DNA of 64,000 nucleotides from Devosia sp. Root413D1 (GTDB lineage: Bacteria > Pseudomonadota > Alphaproteobacteria > Rhizobiales > Devosiaceae), in the NCBI RefSeq assembly GCF_001425235.1, contig NZ_LMEA01000010.1, positions 192,275 through 256,274 of the forward strand, in the 5' to 3' direction. Under the pieces are notes generated by a model. The model was given only the letters and a program-made list of their open reading frames with translations, did not search any database and was not told where the DNA came from. The position numbers and the translations under genes were made by a program. This document shows, piece by piece, positions 47,920-54,397 of this stretch (its first letter is position 1; each line of letters opens with the position of its first letter).

Positions 47920-48279
47920 ATGAAGCGCATTCTGCTCGCCGAAGACGATAACGACATGCGCCAGTTTCTCACCCGCGCGTTGAAGACCGCCGGCTACGAG
48001 GTGGTCTCGTTCGACAACGGCAGGTCGGCGTACGAGCGACTGCGCGAAGAGCCGTTCTCGCTGCTCTTGAGCGACATCGTGATGCCGGAGATGGACGGGA
48101 TCGAACTGGCGCGCCGCGCCACCGAGCTCGATCCGGATCTCAAGGTGATGTTCATCACCGGGTTTGCCGCCGTGGCGCTCAACCCCGACTCGGAAGCCCC
48201 CAAGGATGCGTCGGTGCTGTCGAAGCCCTTCCACCTCAAGGATCTGGTGCACGAGGTCGAGCGGCTGCTGGCGGCCTGA
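47920..48279 (+). CDS. cpdR: CpdR-type single-domain response regulator
   Basis: 119-aa receiver domain with no output domain. MKRILLAEDDNDMRQFL holds the acidic pocket; phospho-acceptor Asp52 is in LLSDIVMPEMDG; Thr and Lys of the switch are in MFITGFAAVA and VLSKPFHLKDLV. Near identical in pattern to CpdR, which in its unphosphorylated state primes ClpXP proteolysis of cell-cycle substrates in alphaproteobacteria. The start is ATG 47920 or the ATG just before it at 47917; AAGAGGA lies upstream. Divergent from the amidohydrolase gene. Confidence 0.93.
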   Translation: MKRILLAEDDNDMRQFLTRALKTAGYEVVSFDNGRSAYERLREEPFSLLLSDIVMPEMDGIELARRATELDPDLKVMFITGFAAVALNPDSEAPKDASVLSKPFHLKDLVHEVERLLAA

Positions 48280-48403
48280 TCCCGCGGCGATGCGTTGCAT
48301 CGCGTATCGCATCGCGGGCGATGCGCGTTCGAGCGGAAGCGCGGAGCGATTCCACTCACCGCCCCCCGTCTTTCTAACAGTTTCCCCAGCCCGGAATTCA
48401 CGC

Positions 48404-48442
48404 TTGACCCGCAAGCGGGTTTTATGGTCTACCGCGCTCGCA
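48404..48442 (+). promoter_or_regulatory. Possible promoter of the valine tRNA genes
   Basis: TTGACC (48404-48409) and TCTACC (about 48428-48433) at 18-base spacing would start transcription near 48440, about 38 bases before the first tRNA. The -10 match is weak. A hairpin ACCCGC-AA-GCGGGT overlaps the region and could instead be a terminator remnant for cpdR. Confidence 0.3.
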
Positions 48443-48478
48443 ACGACGGGCGGTGCCCGACGTGACAAGCGATGTGAT

Positions 48479-48553
48479 GGGTGTATAGCTCAGCGGGAGA
48501 GCACTACCTTGACATGGTAGGGGTCACAGGTTCAATCCCTGTTACACCCACCA
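48479..48553 (+). tRNA. tRNA-Val (anticodon GAC)
   Basis: 75 bases including encoded CCA. The acceptor stem GGGTGTA/TACACCC, D arm GCTC-AGCGGG-AGAGC, anticodon arm CTACC-TTGACAT-GGTAG and T arm ACAGG-TTCAATC-CCTGT all pair fully. Loop TTGACAT puts GAC at positions 34-36, reading GUC and GUU. Confidence 0.97.
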
Positions 48554-48666
48554 TCCCTCGCTTGAAGGACTCCCGAAGTCCTTGAATATGCCGATGAAAT
48601 CGGCGCCGCAGTTTGGTCGCGACGGACGACGGTCTTAACAGACCTGAGGTCGCAACCCGAACGGAT

Positions 48667-48741
48667 GGGTGTGTAGCTCAGCGGGAGAGCATCGCCTTCA
48701 CACGGCGGGGGTCACAGGTTCAATCCCTGTCACACCCACCA
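48667..48741 (+). tRNA. tRNA-Val (anticodon CAC)
   Basis: 75 bases including encoded CCA. Acceptor stem GGGTGTG/CACACCC, the same D and T arms as the tRNA 113 bases upstream, and anticodon loop TTCACAC giving CAC, reading GUG. The anticodon stem TCGCC/GGCGG has one non-Watson-Crick end pair. The two genes clearly share an ancestor and differ mainly in the anticodon arm. Confidence 0.96.
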
Positions 48742-48750
48742 TCCAACAAG

Positions 48751-48788
48751 CCCCTGGCGCCGATCGGCTGCCGGGGGTTTTGCTTTTC
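48751..48788 (+). terminator. Intrinsic terminator after the tRNA pair
   Basis: 8-bp stem CCCCTGGC / GCCGGGGG (one G-T pair), 11-base loop, then TTTTGCTTTT. Ten bases after the second tRNA CCA end. Confidence 0.8.
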
Positions 48789-48789
48789 A

Positions 48790-49163
48790 GCCTCCCTCCC
48801 GGGACGTTCAAGCCTGAATCAGTCGCAAGCCGGAATCAGTCGGTGCCCGGCGATCGTTTGTTGATCGCCGCCGCATGAACAGATTCGGCTCACCGGATAG
48901 AGTCGTTGGCGTTTCGAATGCAGTTGTCTTGGCTTTGCCACAAAATTCCGGCGCCCCGCATGGCGGGGTATGCCGCTACGTGGAAATCGGTATATGGCGC
49001 TGCTAACATTATGGTATATCAAGAGAAAGTTCTTGCGAGAAGTCACCTGGGAGCCGATGCAAGGCTGCAACACTTGCTTCAAGACTCTCAATTGTCGCCC
49101 TTGAGGGGCTCGATTCCTGCCACATTCCGTGTGAGGGTATGTTGGACCTATTGGAGGGCAACC
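48790..49163. promoter_or_regulatory. Leader region of first barrel gene
   Basis: About 370 bases with no credible gene. It contains a hairpin CGGCGATC/GATCGCCG (48849-48871), two direct copies of GAATCAGTCG (about 48818 and 48835), a hairpin CCCCGC-ATG-GCGGGG (about 48955-48969), and an AT-rich stretch near 48990-49030 that fits a promoter with a long untranslated leader. Confidence 0.4.
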
Positions 49164-49859
49164 ATGAAGCACATCACAACTATTCTGCTGGCCACCGTGG
49201 CCGCTGCTGGTCTGATGTCCTCGGCCTACGCCGCGGATCTGATCATTGAAGAGCCGGTTGAAGTCGGCGTCGTGGACGTCAGCGGCAGCTGGGACGGCGC
49301 ATTTATCGGTGCGTTCATCGGCGCCGGCTGGGGCACTGCGGACCACACTGCGGCTGGTGGCGTCGGCCCCGTGCCGGTTGGCGGCAACGATATTGATCTG
49401 AGCGGCTGGCTGCTCGGTGTTGACGCTGGCTTCAACGCCACCGTTGGTTCGGGCCTCGTGATCGGTGTCGTCGGTGACATCGCGTGGGCGGACATCAGCG
49501 GTGAAATCGAAGGCGGCGCTTTTGATGGCACCACTCACACGATCGACTGGATGGGCTCGCTGCGTGGCCGTATCGGCTTCGACGGTGGCGCCTTCCTGCC
49601 GTACCTCACGGGCGGTCTCGCGGTCGCCCATGCTGAACGCTTCTCGCCACTGTTCGGTGGTATCGAGGCCGACGCGACACACATTGGCTGGACCGTCGGC
49701 GCTGGTGTCGAGTTTGCCGTTAGCGAAGAGCTGTCGATCGATCTGCTCTACCGCTATAGCGACTACGGCGCGCAGACCTATGACTTCTCGGCCGGTACCG
49801 ATCCTGAGATCGATCTGACCGCTCACACCATTCAGGCCGGTCTGCACTGGAACTTCTAA
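49164..49859 (+). CDS. Omp25/RopB-like outer-membrane barrel, array member 1
   Basis: 231 aa. Signal peptide ends SAYA before ADLIIEEP. About eight beta strands follow, with family blocks SGSWDGAFIGAFIGAGWG, DWMGSLRGRIGFDGGAFLPYLTGGLAVA and GWTVGAGVEFAVSEELSIDLLYRYSDYG, and it ends in a terminal Phe (GLHWNF), the BAM recognition residue. The ATG at 49164 has GGAGG six bases upstream. First of five paralogues in tandem; has its own terminator. It is the most divergent at the signal peptide and C-terminus (HWNF rather than NFKF). Confidence 0.92.
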   Translation: MKHITTILLATVAAAGLMSSAYAADLIIEEPVEVGVVDVSGSWDGAFIGAFIGAGWGTADHTAAGGVGPVPVGGNDIDLSGWLLGVDAGFNATVGSGLVIGVVGDIAWADISGEIEGGAFDGTTHTIDWMGSLRGRIGFDGGAFLPYLTGGLAVAHAERFSPLFGGIEADATHIGWTVGAGVEFAVSEELSIDLLYRYSDYGAQTYDFSAGTDPEIDLTAHTIQAGLHWNF

Positions 49860-49884
49860 GCCAGTCTGACTGCTGAAAGTTCAG

Positions 49885-49923
49885 GACCCCGCCCGGCGCG
49901 AGCCGCGGCGGGGTCTCTTTTTC
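49885..49923 (+). terminator. Terminator of barrel gene 1
   Basis: Stem GACCCCGCC/GGCGGGGTC continued by inner CGGC-gcga-GCCG, followed by TCTTTTTC. The same stem recurs after barrel genes 2 and 3. Confidence 0.9.
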
Positions 49924-50093
49924 CCCGAAAATTCCTCAGTTGTGCCTTGAAATCGCCATGCCGGAAACAGGTGTGGCGCGAATGGCACGACTCTCTTCTG
50001 GAGGCGCAGCGCGTGAACAGTTTGTTAGCACGTGAGGTCGCTTTTGCCCGCGACAGGGGCTACGTGAGGGCCCTCTCTCTAGGAGTTGACTAA

Positions 50094-50759
50094 ATGAATC
50101 GTTTTGCAATCGCTCTGCTGGCCGGTGTGGCTGGCGTCTCCGTGATGTCCTCGGCCTTCGCCGCTGATCTCATCATCTCCGAGCCCGCTCCGGCGGTCGG
50201 CATCGTGTCGACCACCGGCAACTGGGACGGCGTGTTCATCGGCGCCTTCGCCGGCGCTGGCTGGGGCACCGTCACCGACGAGGACAACTATTTCCTCAAT
50301 GGTATCGACGCCGAGACCGATCTTACGGGCTGGCAGCTGGGCGTGAACGCCGGCGCCAACTTCACCGTTTCGGAAGCCATCGTTGCCGGTATCGTCGGCG
50401 ACATCGCCTGGACGGACCTCAATGGCGACGTCGATGCGGACAGCTCGTACAGCGTCGACTGGGCCGGTTCTATCCGTGGTCGTCTCGGCTTTGATGGTGG
50501 CGCCTTCCTGCCGTACGTGACCGCCGGTGTGGCTTTTGCCAATACCACGGTGACGGACGCCGCGTTTGAAGACACCCAGGTCCACGTCGGTTGGACCGTT
50601 GGTGCCGGTGTTGAGTTCGCCGTCGCCGACAACGTGTCGCTCGACCTGCAGTACCGCTACACCGACTATGGTTCGAAGGACTATGATCTGGGCGCCGTCG
50701 ATCAGTCGTTCGGCCTGACCTCGCATGCGGTCACCGCCGGCGTGAACTTCCGCTTCTGA
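50094..50759 (+). CDS. Omp25/RopB-like outer-membrane barrel, array member 2
   Basis: 221 aa. Signal peptide NRFAIALLAGVAGVSVMSSAFA, then ADLIISEPAPAVGIVSTTGNWDGVFIGAFAGAGWG. Shares with the others NFTVSEAIVAGIVGDIAWTDL, SIRGRLGFDGGAFLPYVTAGVAFA and GWTVGAGVEFAVADNVSLDLQYRY, and ends GVNFRF. AGGAG lies about eight bases before the ATG. Likely an abundant structural outer-membrane protein; separately transcribed judging by the terminators on both sides and a 230-base leader. Confidence 0.92.
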   Translation: MNRFAIALLAGVAGVSVMSSAFAADLIISEPAPAVGIVSTTGNWDGVFIGAFAGAGWGTVTDEDNYFLNGIDAETDLTGWQLGVNAGANFTVSEAIVAGIVGDIAWTDLNGDVDADSSYSVDWAGSIRGRLGFDGGAFLPYVTAGVAFANTTVTDAAFEDTQVHVGWTVGAGVEFAVADNVSLDLQYRYTDYGSKDYDLGAVDQSFGLTSHAVTAGVNFRF

Positions 50760-50800
50760 TTTCCGCCTTCGGCCTCGAGCCGAACGGTTATCTAAATCGA

Positions 50801-50836
50801 CCCCGCCCGGCGCAAGCCGCGGCGGGGTTTGATTTT
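50801..50836 (+). terminator. Terminator of barrel gene 2
   Basis: Stem CCCCGCC/GGCGGGG with inner CGGC-gcaa-GCCG, then TTTGATTTT. Almost the same hairpin as after genes 1 and 3. Confidence 0.87.
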
Positions 50837-51065
50837 GCGATGATGCGACGTTACCTGGTGCGGTATCGCGCAGCATCGTCCCGCGCCGCCTCATGCGTGG
50901 CGTAATTGTGTTAAAATAGAGATTTGCAACGTCATTAAGAACCCAGGCCATACCTGTGTCTTGAGGGTGACACTTTACGGCTAAGCTGTGCGTTGCTGGC
51001 GGAGTCGGGTTTTCTTTCCCCAGGACGTGCGTATCTTATAGGCGTTGCTTTTCTGGAGGCCACCC

Positions 51066-51743
51066 ATGAATCGTCTTGCCGTTTCCCTGCTCGCCGGCGT
51101 TGCCGCTCTGAGCTTCATCTCCTCGGTCCAGGCGGCCGATCTCATCATCAGCGAACCCGCTCCCCCGGTTGGTGTCATCGACGTCGGTGGCAACTGGGAC
51201 GGCGTGTATGTCGGCGCCTTTGCCGGCTACGGCTGGGGTACCGTCAATGACGACGATGGGTACTTCGTTGCTCCCGATACCGAGTACGACCTGACCGGTT
51301 GGCAGCTCGGCGTCGCGGTCGGCGCCAACTTCACCGTCTCCGAAGCCATCGTCGCCGGTATCGTTGCCGACGTCGCCTGGTCGGATCTTGGCGGCGAGAA
51401 TACCGTTGATGGTATCGCCTACGACGTGAACTGGCTCGGCAGCATCCGCGGTCGTCTCGGCTTTGACGGCGGCGCCTTCCTGCCGTACCTGACGGCCGGT
51501 GTGGCCTTCGCCGGCGCCACCGCCACCGATAACACCGTCGTGCCCGGCGTCGAAGACGATGCGACTCACATCGGCTGGACCGTTGGTGCGGGCGTCGAAT
51601 TTGCGGTTGCCGACAACATCTCGATCGACCTGCTGTATCGCTACAGCGACTACGGCTCGCAGACCTACACCCTCGATGCGGGCGATACCGACCTGGGCCT
51701 CACCGCCCACACCATCTCGGCGGGCGTGAACTTCAAGTTCTGA
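51066..51743 (+). CDS. Omp25/RopB-like outer-membrane barrel, array member 3
   Basis: 225 aa. Signal peptide NRLAVSLLAGVAALSFISSVQA, mature ADLIISEPAPPVGVIDVGGNWDGVYVGAFAGYGWG, closest to member 2 (NFTVSEAIVAGIVADVAWSDL, DLTGWQLGVAVGANF). Ends GVNFKF. The ATG at 51066 has GGAGG six bases upstream, which fixes the start. The preceding 300-base leader has its own AT-rich promoter-like stretch near 50905-50945. Confidence 0.92.
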   Translation: MNRLAVSLLAGVAALSFISSVQAADLIISEPAPPVGVIDVGGNWDGVYVGAFAGYGWGTVNDDDGYFVAPDTEYDLTGWQLGVAVGANFTVSEAIVAGIVADVAWSDLGGENTVDGIAYDVNWLGSIRGRLGFDGGAFLPYLTAGVAFAGATATDNTVVPGVEDDATHIGWTVGAGVEFAVADNISIDLLYRYSDYGSQTYTLDAGDTDLGLTAHTISAGVNFKF

Positions 51744-51777
51744 TTTCCGCTTCGGCGTAAGCCGATCCGTACTCAAT

Positions 51778-51813
51778 CGACCCCGCCCGGCGCAGCCGTG
51801 GCGGGGTCGATGC
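51778..51813 (+). terminator. Hairpin/terminator of barrel gene 3
   Basis: Perfect 12-bp stem ATCGACCCCGCC/GGCGGGGTCGAT. No T run follows, so it may act as a 3' end stabiliser or bidirectional weak terminator. Confidence 0.65.
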
Positions 51814-52076
51814 ATTATGGACGCCCCACATGCGCGTGCCGGCACGTACCGGAGAACGCCGCTCAGCGGCCCGCGGAGCGTGTCCTTGCCGACCTGTCGC
51901 GGACCATCCAGGTCGACATGGACGTGCAACTGTGATCGCGGCGAGCGGACGCCGAAAGGGCTGCTTCGGTTCTCAAGGCCAAACGACAGCTGCGCGACGC
52001 GAGTTGTCACCGTTCATTCACGTCTGTTGCGCATTTGCCCTTGTCAGATCCGTAAATCGGTCCCACCTTCGCGGTC

Positions 52077-52178
52077 ATGTTCAACCAGCAAAAGGAGGTG
52101 GTCCAAGTGTCTCATCAGAAATCGTCGGTTTCGAAGGGTCTTGGAGTCTCCGTTAGTTCGGAGCAGCCTCTGGCCTAA
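52077..52178 (+). CDS. Small ORF (33 aa from ATG, 23 aa from GTG), unknown
   Basis: Unrecognised small gene. Two nested in-frame starts: ATG 52077 (MFNQQKEVVQVSHQKSSVSK...) and GTG 52107 (SHQKSSVSKGLGVSVSSE...). The GTG is preceded by AAAGGAGGTG (52091-52100), an unusually long anti-16S match with seven bases spacing to the GTG, so the 23-aa form is favoured. CCACCT at 52063-52068 can pair with AGGTGG of that site, which may control access. The peptide is Ser/Val/Lys-rich without a membrane segment. A structured stretch and a strong terminator follow (to 52286), so this is a stand-alone transcript. Could instead be a regulatory RNA with an incidental frame. Confidence 0.5.
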   Translation: MFNQQKEVVQVSHQKSSVSKGLGVSVSSEQPLA

Positions 52179-52187
52179 TCGAAGGCA

Positions 52188-52228
52188 CCACGCCCTCGGC
52201 GCGACTTCTGTCGTGTCTTGAGGGCAAT
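52188..52228 (+). other. Hairpin between the small ORF and its terminator
   Basis: GCCCTC ... GAGGGC outer pairs with an inner GCGCGAC-TTCT-GTCGTGT stem. It sits 10-50 bases after the small-ORF stop and before the terminator. Suggests a structured 3' UTR or part of a dual-function RNA. Confidence 0.5.
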
Positions 52229-52254
52229 GATTGCTTCGAAAGCCACGAAATCGG

Positions 52255-52286
52255 AAAGGGTCGCCTCAGGGCGGCCCTTTCTTTTT
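52255..52286 (+). terminator. Strong intrinsic terminator of the small-ORF unit
   Basis: 11-bp stem AAAGGGTCGCC / GGCGGCCCTTT (one T-G pair), 4-base loop, then CTTTTT. Nothing but the small ORF lies immediately upstream on this strand. Confidence 0.9.
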
Positions 52287-52377
52287 ACCCATCAGCCATC
52301 GCGCCGTGGTGGGCAGGGGCAGGTCCAGAGCTATCTCGGGCGGGACTCGGCCTCGCAGATGTTTAAGCCCCGAAAGG

Positions 52378-52679
52378 CGCAGTCGGGACTCCCTTGCTCT
52401 CCCGCTTGCGGGCAGGGCTATCGCATATGACGGCGCTGGGCGCCTCTTGCCTTCTCCCACAAGGGGAGAAGGCCATCCAACTACTGTCAGCGCCCCAAAT
52501 GCGATAGCCCTGCGCTTGAGGGGGAGGGGGGACCAGCCGAAAGGCTGGTGGGAGGGGGGCCACAAACTCTGTCCTGCGCCAAGTCCGCCCACATTCAGTG
52601 CGTGGGGCACCTCCCTCCCACCACGCTTTCGCGTGGTCTCCCCCTCCCCCGCAAGCGGGAGAGGGAGTCCCAACTGCGC
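52378..52679. repeat. Nested palindromic repeat element
   Basis: Outer arms GCGCAGTCGGGACTCCC (52378-52394) and GGGAGTCCCAACTGCGC (52663-52679) pair with one mismatch and extend inward through CTCTCCCGCTTGCGGG/CCCGCAAGCGGGAGAG. Inside lies a second palindrome with perfect 14-bp arms CAGGGCTATCGCAT (52414-52427) and ATGCGATAGCCCTG (52499-52512). After that come further hairpins (CCAGCC-gaaa-GGCTGG; CCACGC-TTTC-GCGTGG). No gene is credible in 52287-52828; frames there are read through repeat sequence. Confidence 0.85.
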
Positions 52680-52828
52680 GTTCCACGATGGGTGCAGTCG
52701 GGGCTCCGCTCAAACCATTCGTTAACCAAGTCCTGACGGTTACCGCGGCGTAAAGGAATTGTTTGCAACTTGGAGTCGATTCATGCGGGCACGTAATCCG
52801 TTCCCTTCGTGTACCTTGGAGGCACATC

Positions 52829-53488
52829 ATGAACCGTTTTTCTCTCTCTCTGCTGGCGGGCGTTGCCGTGCTGTCCATGGCTTCGGCTGCCTCGGCCGCT
52901 GACCTCTTGGTCCAGCAGCCGTCCATGCCGGGCTTTGTCGACATGGGCAGCAGCGGCGCCTGGGATGGCGCCTATATCGGGGGCTTCGTCGGTTATGGCT
53001 GGGGTTCGGCCAATGACGATTCGGGCCTGTTCATCCTTGGCAATGACATGGACCTGTCGGGCTGGACCGCTGGTGCTACCCTCGGTGCGAACTTCACCGT
53101 CGCCCAGGGCTTCGTGCTCGGCGCCGCCGGCGATATCGCCTGGGCCGGCATCGGTGGCTTCGAGGCGCCGTCGCAGGACGTCGACATCAACTGGACTGGT
53201 TCGCTCCGCGGCAAGGCCGGTTTCGACGCCGGTGCGTTCATGCCCTACCTGACCGCGGGTCTTGCCTTTGCCGGCGCAACCGCCAGCAACGGCCCGACCG
53301 ACAGCACCCAGATGCACTTCGGCTGGACCGCCGGCGCGGGTGTCGAAGTTGCCGTTGCCGACCAGATCTCGCTCGATCTGCAGTACCGCTACTCGGACTA
53401 TGGCACCGCCACCTACGACCTGCCGACCAATCCGGAACTGGATATCAGCACCCATGCCGTCACGGCGGGTGTGAACTTCAAGTTCTAA
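52829..53488 (+). CDS. Omp25/RopB-like outer-membrane barrel, array member 4
   Basis: 219 aa. Signal peptide NRFSLSLLAGVAVLSMASAASA, then ADLLVQQPSMPGFVDMGSSGAWDGAYIGGFVGYGWG. Family blocks NFTVAQGFVLGAAGDIAWAGI, SLRGKAGFDAGAFMPYLTAGLAFAGA, GWTAGAGVEVAVADQISLDLQYRYSDYG, ending GVNFKF. The ATG at 52829 has GGAGG seven bases upstream. It is more divergent than members 2 and 3, and is separated from them by the small-ORF unit and nested repeat. Confidence 0.92.
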   Translation: MNRFSLSLLAGVAVLSMASAASAADLLVQQPSMPGFVDMGSSGAWDGAYIGGFVGYGWGSANDDSGLFILGNDMDLSGWTAGATLGANFTVAQGFVLGAAGDIAWAGIGGFEAPSQDVDINWTGSLRGKAGFDAGAFMPYLTAGLAFAGATASNGPTDSTQMHFGWTAGAGVEVAVADQISLDLQYRYSDYGTATYDLPTNPELDISTHAVTAGVNFKF

Positions 53489-53510
53489 GCCGCACCGGCA
53501 TATCGCTTCG

Positions 53511-53541
53511 GAAAGGGCCGCTTCGTGCGGCCCTTTCTTAT
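53511..53541 (+). terminator. Terminator of barrel gene 4
   Basis: Perfect 11-bp stem GAAAGGGCCGC/GCGGCCCTTTC, loop TTCGT, then TTATT. Different in sequence from the terminators of members 1-3. Confidence 0.87.
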
Positions 53542-53679
53542 TGTGCGCCAATAGGTTCCGATGCCGCATGTGTGGCGGCAAGGTGACACCCGTGCGTCTT
53601 CCGTGGGGACGAACTCCTAATTCCTATCGCCTTGATCGAGATTTGGAGGTATCCGCCTCCGGACTTCTAGGAGACTCAG

Positions 53680-54285
53680 ATGAATCGCTTTGTAATTGCT
53701 CTGCTTTCCGGTGTTGCCGGTCTTGCTCTCGTGTCGGGCGCCCAGGCGGCTGACCTGATCATCGACGAGCCCGCAGCTGGCGTGGTCGAAGTTGCCAGCG
53801 GCAACTGGGACGGCCTCTATGTCGGTGCGTTTGTCGGCGGCCTCGGCGGCACCTTCGAGAACACCGTCGGTACCGAGTGGGATATCAGCGGCTGGCTGGC
53901 CGGCGTGAACCTCGGCGCCAACTTCACCGTCGCCGATGGCATCGTGCTTGGCGTGGTGGGCGACGTTGCCTGGACCAACGCCGAGAACGACGGCAACCCG
54001 CTCGCCGTTGACTGGACCGCTTCGCTGCGTGGCCGTCTCGGCTTCGATGCCGGCTCGTTCCTGCCGTACCTGACCGCTGGTCTGGCGGTTGCCGGTGGCG
54101 AGATCGGTGGCGTGAACGAGACCCATGTCGGCTGGACCGCCGGCGCCGGCGTCGAGTTCGCCGTGGCCGACAACATCTCGGTCGACCTGCTGTATCGTTA
54201 CTCGGACTACGGCACCGCCGAGTACCCGGGCGAGTTCGGCCTGACCTCGCACGCCGTCACCGTTGGCCTGAACTTCAAGTTCTAA
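53680..54285 (+). CDS. Omp25/RopB-like outer-membrane barrel, array member 5
   Basis: 201 aa, the shortest of the five. Signal peptide NRFVIALLSGVAGLALVSGAQA, then ADLIIDEPAAGVVEVASGNWDGLYVGAFVG. Loops between strands are trimmed (for example EIGGVNETHVGWTAGAGVEFAV). The last strand is GLNFKF. TAGGAG lies eight bases before the ATG. Closest to members 2 and 3 in the signal-peptide and first-strand region. Confidence 0.92.
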   Translation: MNRFVIALLSGVAGLALVSGAQAADLIIDEPAAGVVEVASGNWDGLYVGAFVGGLGGTFENTVGTEWDISGWLAGVNLGANFTVADGIVLGVVGDVAWTNAENDGNPLAVDWTASLRGRLGFDAGSFLPYLTAGLAVAGGEIGGVNETHVGWTAGAGVEFAVADNISVDLLYRYSDYGTAEYPGEFGLTSHAVTVGLNFKF

Positions 54286-54308
54286 GCCTCGCGTATCGGC
54301 AGAATTCT

Positions 54309-54343
54309 GAACGGCCGCCCTTCGGGGCGGCCGTTCTCTTTTT
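54309..54343 (+). terminator. Terminator of barrel gene 5
   Basis: Perfect 12-bp stem GAACGGCCGCCC/GGGCGGCCGTTC with loop TTCG and TCTTTTT tail; separates the barrel array from prfC. Confidence 0.93.
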
Positions 54344-54397
54344 GCATTCGGGGCACAACCCGACTATGTAGCGGCCTTCCGAACTTCGAGCCCGTCG

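Noticed and set aside
52231-52725. Open frames across the nested repeat region
   Set aside because: They consist of palindromic repeat sequence and appear on both strands, as expected from inverted repeats.
49164-54285. General porin (OmpF type) identity for the barrel array
   Set aside because: At 200-231 aa with about eight predicted strands they are too short for 16-stranded porins; the Omp25/RopB class fits.
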